Positions 32,800 through 43,690 of a stretch of 64,000 bases of DNA are shown here, one piece after another. The notes under the pieces are model-generated. The model searched no databases. It saw only the letters and a list, made by a program, of their open reading frames with translations, and was not told the DNA's origin. The stretch spans positions 11,685,033 through 11,749,032 of the forward strand of contig NC_135717.1 of the NCBI RefSeq assembly GCF_964656455.1, given 5' to 3'. Origin of the DNA: Halichoerus grypus (Eukaryota > Chordata > Mammalia > Carnivora > Phocidae). The position numbers were made by a program, and so were the translations under genes. Positions within the stretch are counted from its first letter, which is position 1, and every line of letters begins with the position of its first letter.

Positions 32800-32993
32800 A
32801 TTCTATTAAAATCAGGATAGTGGTTATATTCGATGGAGAATATTTTAGGGATTCTGGAATGCTGAGAATGTTCTATTTCTTGAGCTGGGTGCTCATTACA
32901 TAGATATACTCAGATGGTGACAATTCCTCAAGGTGTTCAGTTATGATCTGTGCAGATTTGTATCCATCTATTTTTCTTAATTAAAATATTTTT
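32800..32993 (+). mobile_element. L1 3' UTR fragment (L1M-type)
   Basis: GGAATGCTGAGAATGTTCTATTTCTTGAGCTGGGTGCTCATTACATAGATATACTCAG ... GTTCAGTTATGATCTGTGCAGATTTG matches the common old L1 3' end (GTTCTATTTCTTGATCTGGGTGCTGGTTACA ... ACACTTATGATTTGTGCACTTT). Confidence 0.78.
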
Positions 32994-32994
32994 A

Positions 32995-33182
32995 GGGGTG
33001 CCTGGGCAGCTCAGTCGGTTAAGTGTCTGCCTTCGGCTCAAGTCGTGATCCCAGGGTCCTGGGATCGAGGCCCACGTCGGGCTCCCTGCTCAGCGGGGAG
33101 CCTGCCTCCTTCTCTCCCTCTGCCTGGGGCTCCCCCTGCTTGTGCTCTTTCTGTCACAAATAAATAAAATCTTAAAAAAATA
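32995..33182 (+). mobile_element. SINEC, sense
   Basis: GGGGTGCCTGGGCAGCTCAGTCGG through AAATAAATAAAATCTTAAAAAAA. Flanks AAAATATTTTTA (32983-32994) and AAATATATTTTTAA suggest an A/T-rich imperfect TSD. It sits right at the 3' end of the L1 fragment. Confidence 0.95.
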
Positions 33183-33189
33183 TATTTTT

Positions 33190-34134
33190 AAAAAAGTGGG
33201 CATATTTATGGCACCTAAATCCCAATGAGGTGGAATTTGAGGGGCTGCTCTCTGTAGAACGGGATGCAACATATTAATTAACGTTACGCTGCACAGCCTA
33301 CACTCTGGAAACTCCAGGGATCTGATTTGAACTCGGCTGTTGTGGCCCTTAACCGAGAAACTTCGTTCTATTCATCTTGGGGGGGGGTCCTGAGTGGCTC
33401 ACAGAGGGTCTAGACTTATCTGAAATATATGCTCTTTATAGCCGAACTTCCGTTAAATAAATAAACAGCTTACTTCTATCTTGACATTCCGGAGATGTCA
33501 AAGAGAGAAGAAATAGGGAGTTCTTGGTATTGCCCGTGGCAGGATTCAGTGTCTGACTTTGAACGTATGATGCGCAGCTTGCCGAGAGAATGAATCTGCC
33601 CGGCTGGAGCAATGTGGATATATGTTTGACAAATCAATTCCCTTTCTTGAAGGAGGAGGGAGGCTCCCATGGAGGTCGGGCAGCTCCATTACCACAGGCA
33701 AAGCAGGGCAGTGGAGGTCTTGCAGAATCAAGGGGCCCCCTCACGCTGACGTCTGCACGGGGAATTTCTGGAATCACCTGGTCGGCTGGGAACCATGGCA
33801 GCGAGCCTCTGGAATTAATGACATCCTCACCTCCGCCAGTGGGGCCAACCTCTGCCTTCAGTCTCCCAGCTGCAGGAGCATCTCAAGGCTAAAAGGCACG
33901 GAGCTCTCTGCTCAACGGCAGAAATGCCCCCGTTGGATCCCAGGAGCCCAGACGATATTTACCTTCCTCCGGTTCCTGCAGCCCACCCTCTGCCCCCAGG
34001 GCCTCTCCCTTGAGGGCCCCTGATTGGGGTCGTTTACCTCTTACTTGCACACGGAGGGAGCTAGCTTTTTGGTACCCAGGCAAGTTACAGGAAATGTGGC
34101 CCCAAATCAACAGCGACTCCTGAAGAGGCAGTGA
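33190..34134. other. Repeat-poor sequence, no gene seen
   Basis: No transposon is recognised. An interrupted palindrome lies at 33481-33501 (TTGACAT-TCCGGAG-ATGTCAA). Overlapping frames of 100 and 133 codons at 33590-34023 (plus) have no recognised domain. Confidence 0.4.
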
Positions 34135-34335
34135 ATTGTAAGGGCTAAGAGCATGGGTTAAAAGAATTCTAACACTCAAGAGCAGTGTGAGCTTAGGCAA
34201 GTTTCTTAACCTCTCTGTGCCTCAGCCTCCTCATGTATTAAAAAAGGCGATTCGTTGGAGTACTGACTTCAGAGGGTTAGGAGAATTAAAGTGGTTAACA
34301 CACACAGAGCTCTGTAAAAAGGACAACTGGTAGAC
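34135..34335 (+). repeat. MIR SINE, near full length
   Basis: Sense MIR from the tRNA-like head (TTGTAAGGGCTAAGAGCATGGG) through GAGCTTAGGCAAGTTTCTTAACCTCTCTGTGCCTCAGCCTCCTCATG to GGAGAATTAAAGTGGTTAACACACACAGAGC. Confidence 0.9.
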
Positions 34336-34742
34336 ACCAGCGCCCATTAGTCCTGTTCACCAAATATTTCTGGCCCTCTGTCTCCCAAGGATAGGGTACA
34401 TAGTAGGGTTGCCCCTGGAAACGTAAATTAGCTGGGTGGCTTGTTTTTTGTCAAAGAAACGTGAGCAGAAATATCACATGTCATTTCTAGATGGAAACTC
34501 TAGGAGCTGGCATGCAGTTCACCAACTTCCTTTTTTACTGACTTGGAAAATAGGGCAACATGGAAGTGGAGCCTCCTTGAGTCTGAGGCCTTGAGTCGGG
34601 AGGGGAGAGAGCGAAAGTCCCAGCCCACACATGGGTGAACCTGTGCTGTGGACAAGAAATCAATCTCCACTGAAATTTCGTATTTATTTGCTGGTTCAAT
34701 GTCATGTAGTCTCTTCCGATGGAACACAAACTGATACCTAAA
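34336..34742. other. Unassigned sequence, no gene seen
   Basis: No repeat or exon is recognised. Confidence 0.4.
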
Positions 34743-34754
34743 AACAGGATACTG

Positions 34755-34944
34755 CTAGGCGCCTGGGTGGCTCAGTTGGTTAAGTGTCTGCCTTCAGCTC
34801 ACGTCATGATCCCAGGATCCTGGGATCGAGTCCCACATCCGGCTCCCCGTTCAGCAAGGAGCCTGCTTCTCCCCCTGCCCCTTCCCTCGCTCATGCTCAC
34901 TCTCTCTAATAAACTTTTAATTTATTACTAAAAACAAACAAACA
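34755..34944 (+). mobile_element. SINEC, sense, with (AAAC)n tail
   Basis: CTAGGCGCCTGGGTGGCTCAGT head, shortened body, and a tail of AAAC units. TSD AACAGGATACTG at 34743-34754 and 34945-34956. Confidence 0.96.
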
Positions 34945-34956
34945 AACAGGATACTG

Positions 34957-35924
34957 TTATCACACAAACCTCCAAGATGTGGAATTAGCTTGCAATCCAG
35001 GAGGCCTGCAGGGAGGAAGCCACTATTTCAGGCTGGAAGAACGGCAACCCCTGTTATGTGTACCATAGTAAACAGGTGTTGAAACAGTTACTTGCTACAA
35101 CCTACAATCCAGGTTAATATCTAGCTCTAGAGAGAGAAGTTGCAAGACAAAACGTGTGTGTTGGCTGTCATTGGCTTCCTTTGGCCAGGTAATACCAAAA
35201 AAAATAAAGCAGCTTGGAAAAGAAGTAGCCAGGTTGCAAACGAGAATGAATAGAAATGCTGAGTCCAGAAATTCAGAGACAGGTAGCTTTGGAACAGTAC
35301 CCATTAGAGATAAAATTGAAAGGAGCAGAGTCTATGTAATGAAACCTATACAGCAAGAATCAAATCCACACTTCAACCTCAAACGCATTGTTAATTATTT
35401 CTGAATGTCTTTGCAACTATGCTTGGAAACTCAGCTCCACACAGGGAACCAGAAGAGCTTCTGCATCCATGGTTCAGAGGGCTCTGGCCCACTATGACCC
35501 CACACCTGATTCTAAGACCCAAGGTCCTTCTTATTCTCATGGCCTGGGTTTGGTTCCCTTTCTTTGCTCACTTCCTGCCTCAAAATTCCCAGTCCCTGTC
35601 TGTGTTCTCAGTCCAAAATTCCAGCTTTTTTAGCTCCTGGCCTTATGACTTACCTGGTTCTAGGGACCAGCGTCCTTCTCCTGAGCCCTGGTCCCTGGGA
35701 GTCTACCTGCACCTGCTCCTATCAGACCCTTGGGACCTTGCAAACCTGAGCCACAGCCAAACAATCCTGAACTGTGACATTTGCCTGGGACTCTGTCCTT
35801 CTGGGATTTCTCGAGTTGTCTCATGCCAAGGACTTGCCAGTTCACAACCCACAGCTAAGCGAGTCTCTCCATCACTTGGACCTGGCTCATGCCAGCCCAG
35901 GAGCTCCACTTCTGGCCTTATCTT
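34957..35924. other. Unassigned sequence, no gene supported
   Basis: No repeat is recognised. A 170-codon frame (35419-35931, plus) is Ser/Pro/Leu-rich without a recognisable domain. It overlaps the L3 fragment that follows and shows no clear start or splice context, so I do not call it a gene. Confidence 0.4.
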
Positions 35925-36092
35925 TGTTTAAATTTGGTGCCCAAAGCTGAACACAAGAGTCCAAATGGTTTCTCACAAGGGCAAGATTCAAAGGGCCCAT
36001 CACCTCTCTTCCCTGACATTCAATGGCTGCTGATGCAATCTGAAATTCCACTGGTTCTTTTATCTGCAATGTGCTTTTCAACAAGCCTACCT
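35925..36092 (+). repeat. L3/CR1 LINE fragment
   Basis: TTTGGTGCCCAAAGCTGAACACAAGAGTCCAAATGG, CAAGGGCAAGATTCAAAGGGCCCATCACCTC and CTGCTGATGCAATCTGAAATTCCACTGG follow the L3/CR1 3' phrase (GGTGCCCAGAACTGAACACAGTACTCCAAATG ... GACCATCACCTC ... AATGCAGCCCAAAATTGCATTAG). Very old. Confidence 0.65.
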
Positions 36093-36650
36093 ACCTGCCC
36101 TTTGGCACAGCCAGCACCCCCATGACTCCTGCTCTTGGGAACTGTTGCCTTGTAACACCAACATTCTGAACCTTTACCCTCTGTGTTTATTGCACTCTGC
36201 TTCCAGACTTTTGCAGATTCCCTCTGCTCCAGGCCTCAGAGTCACCCCCTATGCTCTTCTGATATGACCGATGGCTGCATTTCCAGGCCACGATTTTCAC
36301 TTGTACCTTGAATAACGGCTGCTTCCAGCAAGTGAAACACCCCAGCCTAGATCAATCCGGCCTGTGGGACCCTCCTGGGATGATTCATGTGGTTGGCTTT
36401 CCCACTGAGCACACCCCAATTCAGAAGAAAGAAAGTGGACCCCGCTGCACTGTGGACTCAGGATGAACTTTTGGCCAACAAAAATGCCCAGATACCACAC
36501 GAACAGCTTTCAAGAGGCAAAGATCCCTGATCCTGTGTCTGAACATTTAACTCACTGTACCTACATATAATCTTTAATAACTTATTTTAGAGCCGTTGGT
36601 CACAAAAGTGAATTAATTATAATCCCTTGTTAATGACACACTATCGAGTG
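36093..36650. other. Unassigned sequence, no gene seen
   Basis: No repeat or exon is recognised. Confidence 0.4.
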
Positions 36651-36655
36651 TAGTC

Positions 36656-36857
36656 TTTTTTTTTTTAAGAGTTTGTTTATTTTACAGACAGAGAGCACGA
36701 GCAGGGGGAGGGGCAAGGGGAGAGGGAGAGAGAATCTCAAGCAGACTCCCCACTGTACATGGAGCCCAACATGGGGCTCGATCTCATGATCCTGAGATCA
36801 TGACCTGAGGTGAAACCAAGAGTCGGGCGCATAACCAACTGAGCCACCCAGGCGCCC
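36656..36857 (-). mobile_element. SINEC, antisense
   Basis: Poly-T, TAAGAGTTTGTTTATTTTAC, GA-rich body, and a head ending GAGCCACCCAGGCGCCCC. The flanks GAGTGTAGTC and GAGTAGTCCTC suggest a decayed TSD. Confidence 0.96.
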
Positions 36858-36859
36858 CT

Positions 36860-37831
36860 AGAGTAGTCCTCTAATAATATTTATTTGTATATTTATTCAT
36901 TTATTTTTTTAAACTATAGTGAAGTTTCATGAACCCATGACTAAACCCCAAATGAGGCAATTAAAAATAACCCACATATACTTGTGTGTTCTTTCCTTTT
37001 CCCATTGGTCTATAGCTGGGTCCAGTAAAGGGAAATTGCCCAACATTTTCTTGGTTAATCCATGCTAACTTTACCTGACCATTTCTCTCCTATCTGATTC
37101 CAAACCAAATCTCCAGATGCCTGCCTGGTCTGACTTTGGGCAACTTTGAACTTCTGTCCTGTCCTGATCACAGTGTTAGTCTAGGAATCCTTGTCATTTG
37201 GCCACTCAGTGCCCTGGGCCCGGGAGAGCATGATCTTGCAAGGCTTAGATTTACTTCACACATTTTTAGGACGGACATCTATTCTATCCCCCCATGGCTT
37301 CCCTCCGGAATTTTCTTCTTCCTATTTCCACAAAACATTAGTTTGCAAATGTCCCATTTCAGAACACTTTTAGTCTTTAGAAAAACCCACAGTTCAATTC
37401 CTTTGAATCTGAAAGTGAAAATACACACATCGGCCTCCCTATCTCCATGAGAAATGACATCCCTATGTGCCACCCCTGACATTAATTTTGCCTGGCTCAG
37501 ACACCTGCACACTTGTCAACCGACTAATTTTTCTTCACAATTAGTAGAAACCTGAGGAAAGATACCTTAACATCTGCTGGGCTTTCAGGCAACTTATTAT
37601 AGGAATTCAGCACCTGGATTCCTGTAGAGTATCTGCTTAGTGTTCCCCAGGATGAGGGTTCCTAGATACTCATCTATTCATCAGGGAATTGATACAAGCA
37701 AATCTCGTAAATGTCAAAGGAAAGTGCGCTGGAGATGCTTCCTTTGGTACATTTTAAGGGCAAACAAGCTCATTCTTAAAAAGCAATAAAGCAGTGTATG
37801 AGGGGTAATTCCATAGCAAACATTTATATAT
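36860..37831. other. Unassigned sequence, no gene seen
   Basis: T/A-rich at 36870-36920, otherwise without a recognisable repeat or exon. Confidence 0.4.
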
Positions 37832-37928
37832 AAAGAAAGGAAAGAAAGACAAAGAAAGAGAATAGGGAGGAAGTGGAGGGAAGAGAGATGAGTGAGCAAG
37901 AGAGAGAAAGAAGAGAGAGGAGAGACGA
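37832..37928. repeat. Purine (GAAA/GAGA)n tract
   Basis: About 100 bp almost purely purine on the plus strand, grading from GAAA units to GAGA units. Such tracts can form triplexes. Confidence 0.85.
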
Positions 37929-38875
37929 TGAACCTAGACTGGGGCCAAGCAGGCTGTCCATTGAAATTGACTCCTGAAGTTTCTAGACTTTGTATGGCGG
38001 AGGTATATGGTAGGTGAACAACACCAATAAAGGAAGAGATAAACAGCCAGTTGCTGACATCAAGCGTACAATCATATGGTGCCCGGAGCTGGGAAACAAA
38101 TGTTTGTGAATTAACCCAAAGGCCATCAAGAGAGGGCTAACCCCTTGGATTGGTGAGCCACTCATTAGCTCGGCCCCATAAATATGAGCAATTATATACA
38201 TAAGAGAGAAATATGGGTCGTAAATCACATTATACTGTTGGAATGTAATACCAATAAAATCTTAACAACTGTTAATAAATTCTCATCATAGACAAGTGTT
38301 CTAGACAACAAAGTTATTGTCACATTATGCATTGGGCCAGAGTAAGCAAATGTTTTGATCTGAAATAAGCCAGTATAAAATCTTTTAAAACACATTATCT
38401 TGAGCTACAGCAATAAAAATTTTTCTCTGATTTGTGACTATTGGACAAATATAATTAAAAAATAAAATTTTTCTGCTTTCTTCTGTGCAGATTTCCTACT
38501 CTCCTCCCCAACCAAAAAAAAAAAATCACAACAATTAAATTATCCAGTGAAATCTTACTCTAGCTGAATTATTCCTGTCACTCTACCACTATGTAGCTAT
38601 TAATCTGCAAATTGTCCTCACCTCTTTCAATTATCCAACATACACTTGCAGCCAAACTCAGAAACCCACATCCACAGACATAAGTGCACCTAGAATTTTT
38701 AAGAGGACTTGGAACCACGCAGTGCCAATAAATGGTTCTGAAAATTGAGTGGACAATCTGATAAATCAACCAAGGAATTAAGAAATGAGTGGGGAAAAAA
38801 AAGAAATGAATGAATGCAAGAGCTTAGAATCCGGTAGGAGAGAAGAAGAAGAGAGAAGAACCTCACCAGTAGGTT
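37929..38875. other. Repeat-poor AT-rich sequence, candidate regulatory block
   Basis: No transposon is recognised. 38225-38480 is AT-rich without being simple repeat and contains GACAACAAAGTTATTGTC (38304-38321), two inverted SOX-like half sites, followed by ATTATGCAT (38324-38332), a POU-like word. These are motif-level observations only. Confidence 0.3.
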
Positions 38876-38889
38876 TAGAACACTCCTTT

Positions 38890-39312
38890 TTTTTTTTTTT
38901 TTAATTTTTTTATTGTTATGTTAATCCCCATACATTACATCATTAGTTTTAGATATAGTGTTCCATGATTCATTGTTTGTGCATAACACCCAGTGCTCCA
39001 TGCAGAACGTGCCCTCCTCAATACCCATCACCAGGCTAACCCATCCTCCCACCCCCCTCCCCTCTAGAACCCTCAGTTTGTTTTTCAGAGTCCATCGTCT
39101 CTCATGGTTCTTCTCCCCCTCCGATTTCCCCCCCTTCATTCTTCCCCTCCTGCTACATTCTTCTTCTTCTTTTTTTCTTTCTTAACATCTATTGCATTAT
39201 TTGTTTCAGAGGTACAGATCTGAGATTCAACAGTCTTGCACAATTCACAGAGCTTACCAGAACACATACCCTCCCCAGTGTCCATCACCCAGTCACCCCA
39301 TCCCTCCCACCC
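38890..39312 (-). mobile_element. Carnivore L1 3' end, 5'-truncated
   Basis: Antisense young-type L1 3' region: poly-T, TTATTGTTATGTTAATCCCCATACATTACATCATTAG, then GTGCTCCATGCAGAACGTGCCCTCC ... CAATACCCATCACCAGG ... CACATACCCTCCCCAGTGTCCATCACCCAGTCACCCC. The flank TAGAACACTCCTTTTTT occurs at 38876 and again at 39313, so this is a clean target-primed insertion. Confidence 0.93.
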
Positions 39313-39329
39313 TAGAACACTCCTTTTTT

Positions 39330-39534
39330 TAAAAGATATATTTATTTATTTTTAGAGAGAGACAGCGAGTGTGTACGAGCAGGGGTGGAGAGGCAGAGGG
39401 AGAGAGAGAATCTCAAGCAAACTCTGCACGGAGCATGGAGCCCAATGTGGGGCTCTATCCCAGGACCCTGAGATCATGACCTGAGCCAAAACCAAGAGTC
39501 GGGCACTTAACAGACTGAGCCACCCAAGTGTCCC
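39330..39534 (-). mobile_element. SINEC, antisense, sharing a target with the L1
   Basis: AAAAGATATATTTATTTATT, GA-rich body, and a head ending CACCCAAGTGTCCC. The flank TAGAACACTC precedes it (39313-39322) and follows it (39535-39544). The same word also precedes the L1 at 38876, so three copies frame two elements. Confidence 0.95.
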
Positions 39535-39546
39535 TAGAACACTCTT

Positions 39547-40448
39547 ATTATTCGATTGACCAGAACAGTTGGTCTTCATTCCCACGTCATTTCTGCTTCT
39601 GCAGGCAGAGAATATGCTTTCCAGTCACACAGGTTAACAGGGGAGCTGTCCCACGGAGTATGGGATAAACAGAAGATTGTACCCATACTGCTGAGAAGTT
39701 GGCTTCTTGTCATTTAGTGTGAACACAGGGCAGCCCTCAGGCAGCTATGGGGTCAGAAATTACATATTCAGTGCAGGTTTCTAGGTCTCCGGATGTGAAA
39801 TACTCACTACCATGTATTTGAGGACTCACTGACATGTGAGTCCTAGTATCTAGAAAGATAGAAGAAGGACAAACTCCTAAGGCAAAATCTAAGGGTGTGC
39901 TAGGTTTGAGGCATAATCTAATTATTTGATTTTGCCATGTTTCTTTCAAAGTCTTGGTAAGTGGGTTTTTCCCCCCATCCAAGTCTTCCTTCTTGTTCTC
40001 CTTCTTGTTTTAAACAGAAAGAACAATTCTGATGATTATGAATGAGAATACATAGTCCCTGGTGGGATCAAGGCTTCTAATTCTATTTTATCCCATTCAT
40101 AAACCTTCCTAGGTAAGCTATCGGTCGAATTCTAGTCTTGAATTATTCAGTGGAAGATGCATTGAAATATCGTGTGTTAAGGGAGATCCTGTAATACATA
40201 TTTAGTATTCTTTCAATCTGCTGTTACACGTCACACCTTCTAATCCTTCTCTCTACCCTCAGCTCAGTAATCCCTTCAGTGACATATACACATGTACACA
40301 TACCCATTCTAAATAATTCCTTCCTTTCTTGAACAACACAAGAAAGTCTTCTTTACATACCTCATTCCGTAACAAAATTCCTTTTTTAGAGCCATTTTTT
40401 GTTAACTGGATTTACTGTGGTGATCATTTTGCTCTACACACAAATATT
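39547..40448. other. Unassigned sequence, no gene seen
   Basis: No repeat or exon is recognised. Confidence 0.4.
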
Positions 40449-40454
40449 GAATCA

Positions 40455-40685
40455 TTATGTTTTTTTTTTTCAAACCAAGAAGCAGACTCTTAACTATAGA
40501 GAGAACACATTGATGGTTACCAGAGGGGAGGTAGGTGGGGGGATGGGTGAAACGGGTGATAGGGATTAAGGAGTGCACTTGTGATGAGCACCGGGTGTTG
40601 TATGGAAGTGTTGAATCACTATATTGTACACCTGAAACTAATATTACACTGTATGTTAACTATACTGGAATTTAAATAACAATTT
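40455..40685 (+). mobile_element. Carnivore-type L1 3' end fragment
   Basis: CAAACCAAGAAGCAGACTCTTAACTATAGAGAG, GGAGTGCACTTGTGATGAGCACCGGGTGTTGTATGG and CACCTGAAACTAATATTACACTGTATGTTAACTATACTGGAATTTAAATAAC are the ordered end of ORF2 and 3' UTR of a mammalian L1 common in carnivores. A poly-T run abuts its 5' side. Confidence 0.9.
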
Positions 40686-41580
40686 TAGAGCTATGTTTTA
40701 AGTGAACAGTTGCTTTCAAAGAAAATTATAAATAGTACCTCATTAATGGGGACCCAGCCTCAATAATCTTATACATGTAATCAGAGCGTAAAAATGCCAC
40801 AGCTGATCCCTTATGAGCACAGATAATTTCCACGGTTATCATAGTCATTCTTCTGCCCTGAGGGTATGGGTGGCCCATTTCCAAAGCAGGTGTATTTAAA
40901 AGAGTTTGGTTTGAATGGGACCAACTCCACATGAATTAGCAAATGGAATCCAGGGACACATTTGAGTGAGACTCAATGGGGAATGTAAGGTATATTTGGA
41001 TGCAACCAAGATGTTAAAATGATTACGCTCTGCACTTTCCAATAGTGGGCAATGAACAGATTCATGTCATACATGGAGGAGGTGAAAGAGCAGAGAGGTG
41101 GAGGGCCCAGAAGAAGGAATAAAGATAAAAAGCCAGAGTCTAGGAGTGGAGAAGAAGGGGCAAGATGGGAAGGAGGAGGAAGAAAACGGAGTTGAAAGAG
41201 AAAAGAGACAGAAGGAAGAAGACTAAGATCACCATCTTGAATATTTGTAGGATATAATATTTTAGAAAATAAAGCCAAATTAATCTATAAAGCCCCAGAA
41301 AGCAGAATTAGGAGTAAGAGGAACAGTTTCAAGGAGAATTTTCAGCTCTATATAAGAGTATTTTTCAGTCATCAGTGCTAAAATCAGACATGTACTATAA
41401 TAATGAGCACCCCATCAGAAGAATTATCCAAGCAGAGGCTGGTCACCACTCATCCTGGTTCTTCTCAAAAAGATTGCCCTAGAAACTCAGAGATTCATGT
41501 GACACATGAACAGAACATGCCTATGGTAAGACATATAACACAAAAAAACATATGGTTCTTTCTATTATGCTTTAAACTCT
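40686..41580. other. Unassigned sequence with purine tract, no gene seen
   Basis: 41095-41226 is a purine-rich tract of GAAG, GGAGG and AAAGAGA words on the plus strand. No exon is recognised. Confidence 0.45.
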
Positions 41581-41583
41581 GTG

Positions 41584-42182
41584 AACACTGAATTAGTGAA
41601 TACTGAATTAGCAAATACTGAACCATTGCCCCATAGGGGAAAAGAGGGTTTCGTTCCTGTGAGCCTCTGGTCACAACATTTTCATCAAATAATCAATAAG
41701 ATAAAACCTTGTTTTATGTGTGTTTCTGTTTAAAGACAATGCATTTGATTCAGTCACATTGAACTCATGGCCAATTGCGCTATTACTCATGCCTAAACAA
41801 GGCTTATCTAACATACACATTTTCTTCTTAAGGCACATCACAGCCTTCTTGCACTTAGGAACACTAGACAGTTCTTAAGCACTCTGCCTGGAGGTCAGGG
41901 AAATCACTGACAAAAAGCACCAAAATGCAATCAATCAATCAATCAATGGCATCAGATAGACAGTGAAAAGGACACTTGCCTTCAGCATAAGAGCTAAAAC
42001 ACGGAGGCAGAGGGTTGCCTTATTCGACCTTAGCTGGGAACGTGTGTATCAGGTTTTTCACCACTTTGCATGTGTCTCTGACTGTCAGAGGTCCATAAGT
42101 ATTTATTTTGGGGTCACAAAAAAATATTAGTGAGTAGGTGAATTTGCAAATATGGAATCTACAAATAATGAGGATCAATTGA
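41584..42182 (-). mobile_element. Tigger-type (pogo) DNA transposon remnant
   Basis: Contains AATACTGAATTAGCAAATACTGAACCATTG, CCTGTGAGCCTCTGGTCACAACATTTTCATCAA, CTTGTTTTATGTGTGTTTCTGTTTAAAGACAA, GCACATCACAGCCTTCTTGCACTTAGGAACACTAGACAG and a terminal TAATGAGGATCAATTGA. In the minus direction the AAGGCTGTGATGTGCCTTAAG stretch is the start of a pogo-type transposase frame, now broken. A (CAAT)n run at 41930-41948 is secondary. The near end lacks the terminal repeat. Confidence 0.85.
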
Positions 42183-43690
42183 ACTTGTGGAGAGAGGGGA
42201 GCAATAATGGGCAAAGCAACCAGATAAAAGGCTCTGAACAGTCTGAAAACTCTACATCCCTTTCCACAACCTCTTTTTACAGAGCAGGGTACTTTTTTCC
42301 TGACCACAATTGTCAACAAGCCCTTGGGTCACAAGCTAGGCAGGCAGCTGGCTGGGTGGCCCAAGCCACAAGGATGAAGTGGCTTTGCTGTTTCATAACA
42401 GCTGAAAGGTCTCAAATGGACCACTTTGGGGGCACTTATGACCGCCATTTTGCTCCTGGGTTGCCCAAATTCACTTCAGAATTCAAGGGGGCGCTGTTAT
42501 GCAGAACGTAGACTGACCCTATGAGCACTCACAGACTCCCAAACGTGAAGGGATTTGTATTCGATCCAATTAATGGCAGATCTTTCCACTTTCTGGCACT
42601 GCTTCCGGTCATGATCAGAATGCGACCTTCTCAGAACTAAGAGGATTATTTATGCTCTCCTTAACACCCACTTTTGTCTTACAGTGGACTAAAAGTATCT
42701 CATGGAAACTAGCCCATCTGTGTCTCGCCTTCACACACGTCTCCCAAATAAGAAAATGGTCATCACCATCGGAGTCTCATTCATCAAAAGACAAAAATAT
42801 AGATTTCCCATTTCTGAAAACAGGCAGAAACATGAAGACGTGAACATGAAAAGCATTTTGATTTTTTCCCCAAATTCAAACAATTGAGGGGAAGCTGAGA
42901 TCTTTCTGTAAGAGCTGTGGGCCTAGCTCATCTGCATCTAGCATCCTGTACGGGAGTGTGATTGCTTTGTTGCAAATGAAAGCAGTATTTACCTTTTTGT
43001 GGATTTTAATGTAATGGTGTGTGCACACTCATTATTAGTTCCTAGCAAATCGCCAAGAATTGAGGCCTTGGGAATTAAAAGGATGTGCTATGGGAACATG
43101 GCCTCAATTAACTTCTTAGGGTTGGCTGAGCACTGGCCAGAGTGAAGGAGAGACTAGCAAGGAGTGGCCACTAGGACTAGTGTGACAGCCACCACATCAG
43201 GGGCCACCTCTCATCTCAGAATCTCTAGTGGGGTCCAAGGCCACGGTGTGCAGCATGCTGGGAGCACATTCACAATCTGGTCTGGCCAAAACCAGGAGAT
43301 GCAATGCTCGTGGGAGTGGCACTCACATGGAATGTAGGTGAACATTTTCCCGGAGCCACGCAACCCTGTGGCCTGACTTCGAGATGAACATCAGTGCCAG
43401 AAGGGACTCCTGGCTTGTGTATAGTTCTGTATACTTTCACAAAGAGAAATTACTTCTTTGTTACAAAGATACACAATCACTTTCTTGACCCAGACCCTGT
43501 TCATCTTTCCAGGCTCATCTTTTGCTATCCCTCACTTGAATTTTTTTTAATTAAAAAAACTTTTTTTTGTTTCTTCAGTGAGTTGGGTTTCCAAAGCCAT
43601 AGAGCCTTCACCTATGTGCTCCCCTTCGCTTAGGATGACCTTCTCCTCTCTCATCCCCTGCTTCTTCTTCAGAAATCAACCACAGTATCA
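42183..43690. other. Repeat-poor sequence with candidate regulatory words
   Basis: No transposon is recognised. AATTCAAGGGGGCGCTG at about 42480-42496 resembles the core of a CTCF site (AGGGGGCGCT). CTTTGTTGCAAAT at 42965-42977 resembles a SOX-OCT composite with two bases missing. The block 42900-43095 is a candidate conserved element. All untested. Confidence 0.3.

Noticed and set aside
35419..35931. 170-codon open frame on the plus strand
   Set aside because: Ser/Pro/Leu-rich, no recognised domain, no splice or start support, and its end runs up to and into the L3/CR1 fragment.
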